Shown: positions 1-9,817 of the stretch, in pieces | How positions within the stretch are numbered: the first letter of the stretch is position 1 | How the letters are laid out: the number at the start of each line of letters is the position of its first letter | Source: JAJAZB01 sp965249815 | GTDB lineage: Bacteria; Bacteroidota; Bacteroidia; Cytophagales; Spirosomataceae | NCBI GenBank assembly: GCA_965249815.1 | Contig: CBDFMV010000003.1 | Coordinates: 3,348,001 to 3,412,000, forward strand | Length of the DNA stretch: 64,000 bases | Direction of reading: 5' to 3' | The notes under the pieces: generated by a model | Told to the model about the DNA's origin: nothing | Seen by the model: only the letters and a program-made list of their open reading frames with translations | The model's database searches: none | Position numbers and translations under genes: made by a program

Positions 1-108
1 GAGGTCAAGCACGAGGTGGTCGGTCAGGGCGATGTTTCTAACGGGCTGCGGAGCCGGGTCGAAGCGAACGTAGAGCAAATCGGTGTCTGTGTCGTAGGAA
101 ATCTTCAT
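1..108 (-). CDS. DUF2283-family protein, 3' part outside window
   Basis: Reading leftward from an ATG at 108 the first 36 codons give MKISYDTDTDLLYVRFDPAP and continue openly to the window edge. The start, with an Asp-rich turn followed by LLYVRF, is the typical opening of short DUF2283 proteins (usually 60-130 residues, function unknown, sometimes beside toxin-antitoxin genes). Only the N-terminus is visible, so nothing can be said about its C-terminal half or downstream partner. It is divergent from ruvA. Confidence 0.6.
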   Translation of the reverse strand, partial: MKISYDTDTDLLYVRFDPAPQPVRNIALTDHLVLDL

Positions 109-292
109 GGCTGCTTGGCAACGGCAAGGCCAAATAACCCAATCCCCACCAACTTTCCAAACCTCCCCCTTTGCCATCTCCCCCCCAAGCCGTAATTTTA
201 CGAAACCCCAACCCCTGATTCCATTCCGCAGGCCGCCGTTGTCCGTCTAACTCGTTGACTGCCAACGGCGCGCTGCGAACTGCCCACTCCGA
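109..292. other. Intergenic gap, divergent DUF2283 / ruvA
   Basis: This 184-base spacer must hold both divergent promoters. I see C-rich stretches but no convincing TTTG / TAnnTTTG pair, hairpin or small gene. Confidence 0.4.
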
Positions 293-877
293 ATGTACGC
301 CTATCTCGACGGGAAACTTACCTACAAAGAACCCGCTTACGCCATCCTCGACGTGGGCGGCGTGGGCTACGAAGTCCGCATTTCGCTGCAAACCTATTCG
401 GCGTTGCCTTCGGGCGAGGAGCGCGTGCGGCTGTTCACCCACCTGAGCATCCGCGAAGACGCGCACATTCTGTTCGGCTTTCTCGAACCCGACGAAAAAA
501 AGCTGTTTCTCGACCTGATTTCCGTGTCGGGCATCGGGGCCAACACGGCGCTGATGATGCTCTCGTCGCTCTCGACGAGCGAAATCCGGCAGGCCATCGT
601 CGGCGAAGACCTCCGCGTGATTCAGGGCGTGAAGGGCATCGGGGCCAAAACCGCCCAGCGGGTGATTCTGGAACTGAAAGATAAACTCAAAAAAGAAGGC
701 ATGCTGGGCGGCACGACGCTCTCGCCGCTGGCCAACGCGGCCAAGCGCCAGGACGCCCTTGCCGCGCTCACGGTGATGGGCATTCCGCGCCCGATGGCCG
801 AGAAAAGCGTCGAAATCCTGCTCAAACGCGACCCCGACATCAAGCTCGAAGACCTCATCCGCCAGGCCCTGCGCTGA
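293..877 (+). CDS. ruvA: Holliday junction branch migration protein RuvA
   Basis: This is the DNA-binding subunit of the RuvAB branch-migration complex: tetramers clamp the Holliday junction and recruit the RuvB ATPase. The 194 residues match the family length. An OB-fold N-terminus (MYAYLDGKLTYKEP, residues 1-62) is followed by two helix-hairpin-helix motifs, ISVSGIGANTAL near 75-86 and GVKGIGAKTAQRVILELK near 109-126. The C-terminal RuvB-contacting domain occupies about 147-194. The ATG at 293 aligns with the family start. sprA follows on the same strand after a 195-base gap holding a strong palindrome. A ruvA-sprA neighbourhood is known from other Bacteroidota. Confidence 0.97.
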   Translation: MYAYLDGKLTYKEPAYAILDVGGVGYEVRISLQTYSALPSGEERVRLFTHLSIREDAHILFGFLEPDEKKLFLDLISVSGIGANTALMMLSSLSTSEIRQAIVGEDLRVIQGVKGIGAKTAQRVILELKDKLKKEGMLGGTTLSPLANAAKRQDALAALTVMGIPRPMAEKSVEILLKRDPDIKLEDLIRQALR

Positions 878-946
878 CGGCAGATTTCGGCGGAGCCGGG
901 GCCAATATTGGCACGGTGTTCGCCGTTTGAGAGTAGCCGAGCGATT

Positions 947-1050
947 GTCTGAACCGCAGATTTTCGCGGATTGGACTGATTACGCAGGGATTTTCTCGAA
1001 ATCAATTTCCGCGTATTCCCGCAAATCTGCCGAAAATCTGCGGTTCAGAC
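947..1050. repeat. Palindromic repeat between ruvA and sprA
   Basis: A perfect 20-base inverted repeat, GTCTGAACCGCAGATTTTCG at 947-966 and its complement at 1031-1050, encloses 64 bases containing further partly paired copies of GCGGATT. It ends 22 bases before the sprA start, so it lies in the sprA leader or overlaps its promoter. The CTGAACCGCAG end motif recurs in the hairpin at 41595-41649, so it is probably a dispersed element. Confidence 0.85.
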
Positions 1051-1072
1051 CACCACCATCAGACGACCCATC

Positions 1073-4000
1073 TTGCGAAGAAATTTATTCATTCCCGCCC
1101 TTGCCTGGCTGTTGGTGACCGTGTGGCTGGCCGTTCCAGCACGGGCGCAGAATCCCGTTGCGCCTGCCGATTCGCTGCCCAGGTTTCCCGCGCAGGATTC
1201 GATTCGAGTCAAATCGGGCCGCCGACCGCTGCTGCACCTGTCCGACCGCTACGGCAACCGGTTCAGCCAGCCCCTGCCCAACTCGCCCTTTACACCCCAC
1301 GACCCGCGCAGCCTCAACACCCAGTTCCGGGTCGATTCGACGGGCCGGTTGCAGATTTTTGAGCGCCTCGAACCGGGCAGCGGCGTGCGGCCCTTCGATT
1401 ACCGACCGTCGGAAACGATGAGCCTCGACCAGTACCGCGCGCTGCAAAACCGCCGGGCCTACCAGGACGTGTTGCGCGGCTACGAAGCCCAGACCAGCGG
1501 ACGGAGCGAAACAACCGGGCGCGGTCTTTTCCCGAAATTCAACATGAGTGCGCCGGGCCTCGACCGCGTGTTCGGGGCCAACGGCATCGAGTTCAAACCC
1601 AACGGCTCGGTGCTGCTCGATTTGGGTTTTCTGTTCCAGAACATCGATAATCCGTCGATTCCGGTGCGGCAGCGGCGCACGGGCAACTTCGTGTTCAACC
1701 AGCAGGCGGCGATCAATTTCCAGGGAAAAATCGGCGACAAGGTCAACATCAACACGAATTTCGACACGAAGGCGAGTTTCAATTTCGAGAACCAGCTCAA
1801 GCTCAACTACCGCTCGCAGGAAGAAGACATCATCCAGAAAATCGAGGCCGGCAACACCTCGATGCCGCTCAACTCGCAGTTGATTCCCGGCGTGCAGAAC
1901 CTCTTCGGGGCCAAAGCCCAGCTTCGTTTCGGGAAACTTGACGCCACGGTGATTGCCGCTCAGCAGCGCAGCAAGCAGGAAACCATCACGCTGCGCGGCG
2001 GCAGCCAGGGCCGTCCGTTCGAGATTCGCATCGACAATTACGACGAAAACCGGCACTTTTTCCTCAGCCAGTACTTCCGCGACCGCTACGAAGGCGCGCT
2101 GAAAAGTTTGCCGCAAATCACGTCGGGCGTCACGATCACGCGCCTCGAAGTGTACGTAACCAACCGGACACAGACCACCGAAACGCTCCGCAACCTCGTC
2201 GGCCTGGCCGACATCGGCGAGGCCCGGCCCTACGCCGCCCAGAACCCCGCCCTGCAGCCGATTAACCCGGCCAGTCCCGTCGACAACGCGGCCAACGGGC
2301 TTTTCACCCGCGTGGCCAGCAACCAAGCGTTGCGGCAAATCGACAACACCGCCGCCGAACTCGAAGCCCTGGGGTTCGCGAAAGGCGTGGATTTCGACAT
2401 CCTGCGCGGAGCCAAACGCCTGACGGCCAACGAGTACCGGTTCAATCCCGAACTCGGTTACGTGTCGCTCGTTGCCCCGCTGCGCAACGACGAAATCCTG
2501 GCCGTGGCCTACGAATACACCTACAACGGCCGCAAGTACAAGGTCGGCGAACTGACCGAAGACTACCAAAACCGCCGCGACGACGAGGTACTGGTGCTGA
2601 AACTCCTTAAATCGGCCACGCTCCGCAACCGCACCGACCTGCCGATGTGGAATTTGATGATGAAAAACATCTACTCGCTCAACACCCAGAGCGTGCAGCG
2701 GGAGCGGTTTCAACTCCGGATTATTTACAAAGACGATTTGACGGGCATCGACAACCCGAATTTGCAGGACGCGCACAACGAAATCCTGCATGCATCGCTG
2801 CTGCGCGCCATGAACCTCGACCGTCTCAACTACGTGGGCGACCCGTACGCCGACGGCAACTTCGACTGGGTGGAGGGCGTCACGATTGACTCGCGGAACG
2901 GGCGGGTGATTTTCCCCGTGCTGGAACCCTTCGGTTCGAATTTGCGGAAGTATTTCACCGGCGAAGACGCGGCGCTGGCCGAAAAATACGTTCACAACGT
3001 GCTGTACCGCAGCACCCTCGCCGACGCCCAGCAGGTGGCCGATAAAAACAAGTTTTTCCTGAAAGGCTCGTTTCAGTCGGCGGGCGGGGCCGAGGTGCAG
3101 TTGCCGTTTGGCGTCGACGAGCAGTCGGTGCGCGTCACGGCGGGGGGCGTCGGGCTATCGCCGGGCGCGGATTTCATCGTCGAACCCGGCTCGGGGCGCG
3201 TACGCATTGTCAACGAAAGCCTGCTCAATTCGGGCCGCGACATCCAGATTGCCTGGGAAAAACCCGACCTGTTCAACAACCAAATCCGCACGCTGCTCGG
3301 CACCCGGCTCGACTACCGCATCGACCGCGATTTCAACGTCGGGGCCACGCTGATGCGGCTCCGCGAAACGCCGCCCGCCAACATCCGCCGCGTGGCCCTC
3401 GGCAACGAGCCGGTCAACAACACGATTTTCGGCTTCGACGCCAACCTCCGCAAGGATTCGCGCTGGCTGACCAAAGCCCTCGACGCGTTGCCGCTGATTC
3501 AGACGAAGGAACCGTCGAGCATCACGTTCCAGGGCGAGTACGCGCAACTGTTGCCCGGCGTGACGCCCCGCGTGGCCAGCCGCAGCTACCTCGACGACTT
3601 CGAAGGCGCGCGCACCGTGTACGATTTCACCCGCCAGCCCAACCGCTGGCGGCTCGGGGCCACGCCGCAGGGTTTCGGCACCGTCAGCCGCGCCAACCCG
3701 CTCGAATACGCCTACCGCCGCGCCAAAACCTCGGTGTACACGGTGGACAACACTTTTTACACCGGCCTGAACGTGGGCAACTCGCTGCCGACCAACATCA
3801 CCGCCGAGGATTTGCAGAATAACTACGAGCGCAACGTGACGCCCCAGGAGGTGTTTCAGAACCGCGCCCTGCAGAGTTTCAACCTGCCGCTGTCCATCCT
3901 CGACGTGGCCTACTTTCCGCAGGAGCGGGGCATGTACAACTACAACCCCGACCTGCAAGCCAACGGGTTGCTGAAAGACCCGCGCCGCAACTACGGGGCC

Positions 4001-7000
4001 GTGACGCGCGCCATCACGTCGGACAACGATTTCGACAATTCGAACATCGAAATCATGGAATTCTGGTTGATGGACCCGTTCATCGACGGCAAGAACGGCG
4101 TGGTGCGCGACGGGATTTTCAACCAGAACAACACCACCGGCGGCAAGCTGGTCATCAACCTCGGCGACATTTCGGAGGACGTGATTCCCGATTCGCGGTA
4201 CAATTTTGAGAACGGCCTGCCCGGCAACGTCGTGCCGACGGGTCCGCAGCGCAACGTCGATTCCACTGCCTGGGGCCGCGCCCCGCGCCAGCAGTTCGTC
4301 ATCAACGCCTTCGACAACGCCGCCCGCGAGCGCCAGGACATCGGCCTCGACGGCGTCAACAGCCTGGAGGAGCAGAGCCAGTTCCGGACCAGTTTCCTCA
4401 ACCGCCTGCCCGCCAACCTGACGCCCGACGCCCGGCAGGCCATCACCAGCGACCCTTCGGCCGACGACTTCAAATTTTATTTTTCGGAAGAAGCCAACCA
4501 GAACGATTACAAGATCATCCAGCGGTACAAAAACTACTTCAACTACGAAGGCAACTCGCCCGAAACCACGCGGGGCAACAGCCTCACGCCCGCCTCGACC
4601 ACCCTGCCCGACATCGAGGATTTGAACATCGACAACACCATCAACGACACCGAGGCGTACTACCAGTACGAAATCGACCTCCGGAAAGGGCAGTTGGACG
4701 TGGGCAAGGGCTACATCGTGGATAAAGTGCAGGGCGGCAACGGCGCGACCTGGTACCTGTTTCGGGTGCCGGTGCGCAGCCCGACGGGCCGGGTGGGCGG
4801 CATCAACAGCTTCAAGTCCATCCGCTTCATGCGGCTGGTGATGACTGACTGGCAGCAGCCCGTGGTGCTGCGGTTCGCGCAGTTGCAACTGACGGGTTTT
4901 CAGTACCGCAAGTACCTCGGCGACCTGACGCCGAAGGGCCTCCAGGAAGTGCCCGAACCCTACGACCCGAAGTTCCGGGTGACGACGGTGAGCGTGGAGG
5001 AAAACGGACCGGGCACCAAAAACGCGGGGCAGATTCCGTACGCGGTGCCGCCGGGCTACCAGCGCGACCGCGACATCACCACGCTCAACAACGCCCAGCT
5101 CAACGAGCAGGCGCTTAACCTGAGTGTGACCGACTTGCGCGACAACGACGCCCGCGCCGTGTTTAAAAACGTGAACCTCGACCTGCTCCAGTACAAGGGC
5201 CTGACGATGTCCGTTCACATGGACAACACGGCGGGCGAAAGCGGCATGACCACGGCGTTTATGCGGCTGGGCACCGATTTTACCCAGAATTACTACGAAA
5301 TCAGTTTGAAAGACGGCCTCAAGCCGACGTTGCCCGGCACGTTTGGCCCCGTCAACGAACCCAACCCGGAGGTGATCTGGCCGGTGGAAAACAAATTCGA
5401 TTTTTCGCTCGACGAATTCCGCCGCGTGAAGGCCGAACGCGACCGCACCGGGGCCAACGCGTCGGTGCCGTTTTCGCTCGAAACCGAAGACGGGAAATAC
5501 CTCGTCAGCGTGGTGGGTCGGCCCGACCTCTCGGCAGTGCAGGTGCTGATGCTCGGCATTCGCAACCCCAAAACGCCGGACGAAGGGGCGAAGTCGGCCA
5601 ACGTGTGGTTCAACGAACTCCACGCCAGCGGTTTCGACCAGACCTCCGGCCGGGCCGCCATTGGCCGCGCCGACATCAAACTGGCCGATTTTGCCAACCT
5701 CAGCCTGACGGGGGCTTTCAAAACCTACGGCTTCGGCGGCGTGCAGACGCGCATTTCGGAGCGCGAACGCAACAACACCTACGAATTCGGCGTGGCGTCG
5801 AGCATCGCCCTCGACAAACTGATGCCCGAAAAATGGGGCCTGCGCGTGCCGCTGTACATCAGCTACGACCGCCGCAACGTGAAGCCGCACTTCAACCCGC
5901 TCGACCCCGACATGCCCCTGGAGCAGTCGCTGGGTTCGTTCCGCGACGAGGGCCAGCGCCGCGACTACCGGCAGATGGTGGAGGAAAACCAGACCCGCCG
6001 GAGCATCAACCTCTCGAACGTGCGCAAGGTGCGGCTCAACCCCAGCGCCCGGACGCGGTTTTATCAGATTGAAAACTTCTCGGCCACCTACGCCTTTTCC
6101 GACGCCCTGCGCACGAGCATCCTGGTGGACGAATACCGCCAGATTTCGCACCGGGGCGGCCTGACGTACAGCTACTCGACCACCCCGCGCTACTGGGAGC
6201 CGTTCAAAAACGCGAAGGGCCTGCTGCTGCGCCCGGCCTTTGCGCTCATCAAAGATTTTAATCTGAGTTTGCTGCCGTCGGAAGTAAGCATCCGCGCCGA
6301 CATGGACCGGAGTTTCATCAAAACCCAACTCCGCAACGCCAACGCCGACCAGACGAGCTTCCCGCCGCGCCTGACCACGGCGGGGGTGCTGCCGCTGTTC
6401 GAGAAATACTGGCTTTTCAACCGGAACTACGGCGCGACCTGGAACCTCTCGCGGAATTTTACGCTCAACTACCGCGCCACTGCCCAGGCCATCATCGACG
6501 AGCCGTTTGGCGATCTAAACACTGAAATAAAGCGTGATTCGGTTCGGCAAAGCCTGCTGCGCCTGGGGAGGACGAAGTTTTTCGACCAGGCTATCACCAC
6601 GGCCTGGCAGTTGCCGCTCAACAAAACGCCTTTTTTCGACTGGATGACGGCCCAGGCCGCCTACAACGTGGGCGTGAAATTTCAGGCCAACTCGCTCGGC
6701 CTGCGCGACTCGCTCAACGTGCCGTTTGGCAACGTGATTCAGAACTTCCGCGACCGCCAGCTCACGGGCCGCATCGATTTCGTGGCGCTCTACAACAAGC
6801 TGAAAAGCCTGCGGTGGGTCAATTCGCCGCGCCCGCCCCGCCGCGACATCGCCCGCAGTCCCGGCGATTTCGAGGGATTTGAGCGCCAGCCGAGCCAATT
6901 GTTGAAAACTTTCGCGCGGGCGCTGCTCACCGTGCGCGGCATCCAGTACAGCTACGCCATCAACGAAAGCACGATTCTGCCGGGCTTTTTGCCCTTCCCG

Positions 7001-8257
7001 CGTTTTTTCGGCAACAGCCGCGAGGGCGCGCCCGGCCTGCCGTTCATCCTCGGTAGCCAGGACGACCAGGTGCGCGTGCGGGCGGCGCAGAACGGCTGGC
7101 TGTCGAACAGCACGATTCAGAACCAGCCGTTTATCCAGACGGTGAAAAAGGCCTTCAAAGCCACCACGTCGCTGGAGCCGTTCCGCGATTTTAAGGTGGC
7201 CGTGGATTTGCGCTACGACCGCTCCGACAACTACCAGGAGTTCTACCGGCCCAGCACGACGGGCGGACCGTTCGTGAGCCAAAGTCCGGTGCGGTCGGGC
7301 AATTACTCGATGTCGTACCTGTCGTTTCTAACGGCTTTCGAGAAAACCGACCGCAACAACTACTCGGCCAACTTCGAGCGCTTCCGCGAGTACCGGGGTC
7401 GGCTGCTTGACCGGCTGAAAACCGCCAACCCGGCGGGCGACGCCTACAACCTGAATTCGCAGGACGTGCTGATTCCGGCGTTTTTCGCGGCGTACAGCGG
7501 CAAAAGCCCCGACAAGGTGAAGTTTTCGCCGTTTTACAAAATCCCGCTGCCCAACTGGGAATTGCGCTACGACGGGCTGATCAACAGTCCGTGGTTCCGC
7601 AAGCGGTTCAGCAGCATCAACCTGCGGCACAAGTACACCTCCACCTACAACGTGGGCAGTTTCGTCTCCTCGCTCGAATACGACGCGGCCTTCGTGGGCC
7701 TCACCGCGCCGTTGTACCCGTTTGCCACGCAATTCAACGCCCAGGGGCAGTTCGTGCCGGTGTACGTGATGAGCGTGATTTCGTTCGTCGAACGCTTCGA
7801 GCCGTTCATCGGCGTGCAGTTCCGCACCAAAGGCGGCCTGACGGGCGGCCTCGACTACAACCAGGACCGCAACGTGGGCCTGTGGCTGACCAACGCGTCG
7901 GTGAATGAAATCACCAACAAGGGCCTGCGCGCCAACGTGGGCTTTATCAAGCAAAACCTGCGGGTGCCCTTCCGGGTGAACGGGCGGCGGGTGCGACTGA
8001 AAAACGACCTCACCTTCAACTGCGTGCTGACGATGACCGACCAGCGCATCCTCCAGCGCAAGCTCGACGCCGAGACGATTCCCACGGCGGGCAACATCCT
8101 GTTTCAGTTGAACCCCACGGTGAGTTACAACGTCAACCGGCGGCTCAACCTCCAGCTTTACTTCGACCGGCTCGTCAACGACCCGCTCGTGTCGAACTCG
8201 TTCCGGCGGGCCACCACGGCGGGCGGGGTGCGGGTGCGGTTCAACCTGGCGGAGTAA
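1073..8257 (+). CDS. sprA: Type IX secretion translocon SprA (Sov)
   Basis: SprA is the outer-membrane channel of the type IX secretion system, a very large single-chain beta-barrel through which folded cargo with C-terminal signals passes; it was first found as a gliding protein. The 2394 residues agree with the roughly 2400 of Flavobacterium SprA. A signal peptide covers residues 1-26 (hydrophobic core, PARAQ cleavage). It is followed by the characteristic FNQQAAINFQGKIGDKVNINTNFDT segment type and long strand-rich Asn/Arg/Tyr-rich sequence to the C-terminus. The start is TTG at 1073; no ATG lies upstream in frame close by, and the signal peptide begins exactly there. The plug protein at 45191 is its expected gate. 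Confidence 0.96.
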   Translation: MRRNLFIPALAWLLVTVWLAVPARAQNPVAPADSLPRFPAQDSIRVKSGRRPLLHLSDRYGNRFSQPLPNSPFTPHDPRSLNTQFRVDSTGRLQIFERLEPGSGVRPFDYRPSETMSLDQYRALQNRRAYQDVLRGYEAQTSGRSETTGRGLFPKFNMSAPGLDRVFGANGIEFKPNGSVLLDLGFLFQNIDNPSIPVRQRRTGNFVFNQQAAINFQGKIGDKVNINTNFDTKASFNFENQLKLNYRSQEEDIIQKIEAGNTSMPLNSQLIPGVQNLFGAKAQLRFGKLDATVIAAQQRSKQETITLRGGSQGRPFEIRIDNYDENRHFFLSQYFRDRYEGALKSLPQITSGVTITRLEVYVTNRTQTTETLRNLVGLADIGEARPYAAQNPALQPINPASPVDNAANGLFTRVASNQALRQIDNTAAELEALGFAKGVDFDILRGAKRLTANEYRFNPELGYVSLVAPLRNDEILAVAYEYTYNGRKYKVGELTEDYQNRRDDEVLVLKLLKSATLRNRTDLPMWNLMMKNIYSLNTQSVQRERFQLRIIYKDDLTGIDNPNLQDAHNEILHASLLRAMNLDRLNYVGDPYADGNFDWVEGVTIDSRNGRVIFPVLEPFGSNLRKYFTGEDAALAEKYVHNVLYRSTLADAQQVADKNKFFLKGSFQSAGGAEVQLPFGVDEQSVRVTAGGVGLSPGADFIVEPGSGRVRIVNESLLNSGRDIQIAWEKPDLFNNQIRTLLGTRLDYRIDRDFNVGATLMRLRETPPANIRRVALGNEPVNNTIFGFDANLRKDSRWLTKALDALPLIQTKEPSSITFQGEYAQLLPGVTPRVASRSYLDDFEGARTVYDFTRQPNRWRLGATPQGFGTVSRANPLEYAYRRAKTSVYTVDNTFYTGLNVGNSLPTNITAEDLQNNYERNVTPQEVFQNRALQSFNLPLSILDVAYFPQERGMYNYNPDLQANGLLKDPRRNYGAVTRAITSDNDFDNSNIEIMEFWLMDPFIDGKNGVVRDGIFNQNNTTGGKLVINLGDISEDVIPDSRYNFENGLPGNVVPTGPQRNVDSTAWGRAPRQQFVINAFDNAARERQDIGLDGVNSLEEQSQFRTSFLNRLPANLTPDARQAITSDPSADDFKFYFSEEANQNDYKIIQRYKNYFNYEGNSPETTRGNSLTPASTTLPDIEDLNIDNTINDTEAYYQYEIDLRKGQLDVGKGYIVDKVQGGNGATWYLFRVPVRSPTGRVGGINSFKSIRFMRLVMTDWQQPVVLRFAQLQLTGFQYRKYLGDLTPKGLQEVPEPYDPKFRVTTVSVEENGPGTKNAGQIPYAVPPGYQRDRDITTLNNAQLNEQALNLSVTDLRDNDARAVFKNVNLDLLQYKGLTMSVHMDNTAGESGMTTAFMRLGTDFTQNYYEISLKDGLKPTLPGTFGPVNEPNPEVIWPVENKFDFSLDEFRRVKAERDRTGANASVPFSLETEDGKYLVSVVGRPDLSAVQVLMLGIRNPKTPDEGAKSANVWFNELHASGFDQTSGRAAIGRADIKLADFANLSLTGAFKTYGFGGVQTRISERERNNTYEFGVASSIALDKLMPEKWGLRVPLYISYDRRNVKPHFNPLDPDMPLEQSLGSFRDEGQRRDYRQMVEENQTRRSINLSNVRKVRLNPSARTRFYQIENFSATYAFSDALRTSILVDEYRQISHRGGLTYSYSTTPRYWEPFKNAKGLLLRPAFALIKDFNLSLLPSEVSIRADMDRSFIKTQLRNANADQTSFPPRLTTAGVLPLFEKYWLFNRNYGATWNLSRNFTLNYRATAQAIIDEPFGDLNTEIKRDSVRQSLLRLGRTKFFDQAITTAWQLPLNKTPFFDWMTAQAAYNVGVKFQANSLGLRDSLNVPFGNVIQNFRDRQLTGRIDFVALYNKLKSLRWVNSPRPPRRDIARSPGDFEGFERQPSQLLKTFARALLTVRGIQYSYAINESTILPGFLPFPRFFGNSREGAPGLPFILGSQDDQVRVRAAQNGWLSNSTIQNQPFIQTVKKAFKATTSLEPFRDFKVAVDLRYDRSDNYQEFYRPSTTGGPFVSQSPVRSGNYSMSYLSFLTAFEKTDRNNYSANFERFREYRGRLLDRLKTANPAGDAYNLNSQDVLIPAFFAAYSGKSPDKVKFSPFYKIPLPNWELRYDGLINSPWFRKRFSSINLRHKYTSTYNVGSFVSSLEYDAAFVGLTAPLYPFATQFNAQGQFVPVYVMSVISFVERFEPFIGVQFRTKGGLTGGLDYNQDRNVGLWLTNASVNEITNKGLRANVGFIKQNLRVPFRVNGRRVRLKNDLTFNCVLTMTDQRILQRKLDAETIPTAGNILFQLNPTVSYNVNRRLNLQLYFDRLVNDPLVSNSFRRATTAGGVRVRFNLAE

Positions 8258-8306
8258 AACGGCGGCGCATCGGGTGTTTTGCATCGGCTCCGCCGGGGAT
8301 AGCTCG

Positions 8307-8336
8307 TTTGAATTCGCTGCTTTTTTATTATTTTGG
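8307..8336 (+). promoter_or_regulatory. Probable promoter of the OmpA-domain gene
   Basis: TTTG at 8307-8310 and TATTTTGG at 8329-8336 are 18 bases apart, close to the Bacteroidota pattern TTTG-N19-TAnnTTTG. The site lies 37 bases before the ATG at 8373. One base of the -7 box is off consensus. Confidence 0.4.
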
Positions 8337-8372
8337 GGCCAGAATTACCCACACCCGTCACCACCTGTTTTG

Positions 8373-9752
8373 ATGCCTCGCTCTTTACTCCTCCTGTCTT
8401 CGTGGTTTTTGCTGCTCCCGATGTTTGCGGCCAGTCCGCAGCCGCCCGGTGCGGTAAGTCAATACAAACTGCGGCTGGAAGTACGCGACGGCAAGGGGCG
8501 GTTTGTTCCCGCGCAGGTCGTCATTTCGGCCAACAAAACCCGCTTTACCCAGCAAAAAAGCCTCACCAACGGCCTGCTCACCCTCAACCTCCGCTCGGGC
8601 GACACCTACCAGTTCGAGGCCACGCTCGACGGCTACCAGCCCGTTCGGAAGGTGATCCGGCTCGACCGCATCGCCCCCGACGCGGAGAATCCGAACGTGC
8701 TCGTGGTCATGGAAATGCAACTCCAGAAAGTGCCCGTGACGGTTTCGGTCGTGGACGACAAGACCGGTAAACCCATCCTGAGCGGCTACTACCTCAAGGC
8801 TGAGGATGGCACGGAGCAGTTTTCCGAAAACACGTTTCAGCCCGAACCCACGGCCACGCTGATGGCCTACCCCGGTCAGCCCCTGCGGGTGGCGGTAAAA
8901 GCCGAGGGCTACGCCACCCAGACGCAGGAAATTCCCGACAACCGGTTCGTCGAGCAAACCGTCATCCGGCTACGGCCCCTCGAAGACTGGGCCATTCGTC
9001 CCTACAGCGTGCGCGTGATCGACAGCGACTACCAGCACGTACTCACGCAGTACGACCTCCAGATTCGCGACGAACTGCTCCAGCCCGTGCCGCTCCGGCA
9101 GGACACCTACACCAACGATTGGCAGGTGTTGCTGAAGCAAAAAGTTCAGTACACCATCGAGGTCCAGTCGCCGGGCTACGTGCCGTACCGTGACACCGTG
9201 CGCGCACCGCCCCAGATGACCATCCTCGTGGTGCTCCACCGCCAACCGAAACCCGGCGAAAGCGGGACAACAAGCACGCTGGGCACCCTGAACCTGACCG
9301 GTCGGGGCCGCCCGGCGGAACCCGCCCACCCCGCGTATTACACGGATTGGGTGGAAAAAGTACAGGCGATGGGCAAGGGAACTTCGGGCACGGCGGGCCG
9401 CGACGCGAACGCCTTTCTGACCCTCGACCGGATCCTCTTCGACCAGAGCAGCAGCCAACTGCGCCCTGGCTCGTCGGAGCAACTCGACCAACTGGTTGAT
9501 TTATTGAGGCAATACCCGACGTTGAAGCTGAAAATTGCCGGGCATACCGACCGCGTTGGCGACCGCCGGATGAACCTGTTTTTATCGGACACCCGCGCCG
9601 GGGAAGTGTTCAATTACCTCGTCGACAAGGGTATCGCCGCTACCCGCCTGCGGTTTCAGGGCTACGGCCATTCGCGCCCAGTGGCCCCGAGCGACACCGA
9701 GGAGAACCGCCAGAAAAACCGCCGCGTGGAAGTGTGGGTGGTTGAAAAGTAA
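8373..9752 (+). CDS. Exported OmpA-family peptidoglycan-binding protein
   Basis: This is a 459-residue cell-envelope protein. A signal peptide (MPRSLLLLSSWFLLLPMFAA) starts at the ATG at 8373; an upstream GTG at 8274 is in frame but would put 33 residues before the signal sequence, so I reject it. Residues about 30-290 hold repeated carboxypeptidase-regulatory-like beta-sandwich modules (RDGKGRFVPAQVVI, VVDDKTGKPILSGYYL). The last 110 residues form an OmpA-like domain with FDQSSSQL, AGHTDRVGD near 389 and NRRVEVWV at the end, which binds diaminopimelate in peptidoglycan. It probably tethers an outer-membrane structure to the wall. It follows sprA by about 115 bases; a functional link to secretion is possible but not shown. 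Confidence 0.88.
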   Translation: MPRSLLLLSSWFLLLPMFAASPQPPGAVSQYKLRLEVRDGKGRFVPAQVVISANKTRFTQQKSLTNGLLTLNLRSGDTYQFEATLDGYQPVRKVIRLDRIAPDAENPNVLVVMEMQLQKVPVTVSVVDDKTGKPILSGYYLKAEDGTEQFSENTFQPEPTATLMAYPGQPLRVAVKAEGYATQTQEIPDNRFVEQTVIRLRPLEDWAIRPYSVRVIDSDYQHVLTQYDLQIRDELLQPVPLRQDTYTNDWQVLLKQKVQYTIEVQSPGYVPYRDTVRAPPQMTILVVLHRQPKPGESGTTSTLGTLNLTGRGRPAEPAHPAYYTDWVEKVQAMGKGTSGTAGRDANAFLTLDRILFDQSSSQLRPGSSEQLDQLVDLLRQYPTLKLKIAGHTDRVGDRRMNLFLSDTRAGEVFNYLVDKGIAATRLRFQGYGHSRPVAPSDTEENRQKNRRVEVWVVEK

Positions 9753-9817
9753 AGGTGGCGCGCAACGCCCGGCGGCACAGAAATTTCATGGGGTTCCGTC
9801 GTGTGAAAGCAACCTCC

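Noticed and set aside
3155..6328. A 1057-codon open frame antisense to sprA
   Set aside because: It is a shadow of the GC-rich codon use of sprA. Its translation is low-complexity, rich in His, Val, Arg and Ala, with no domain.
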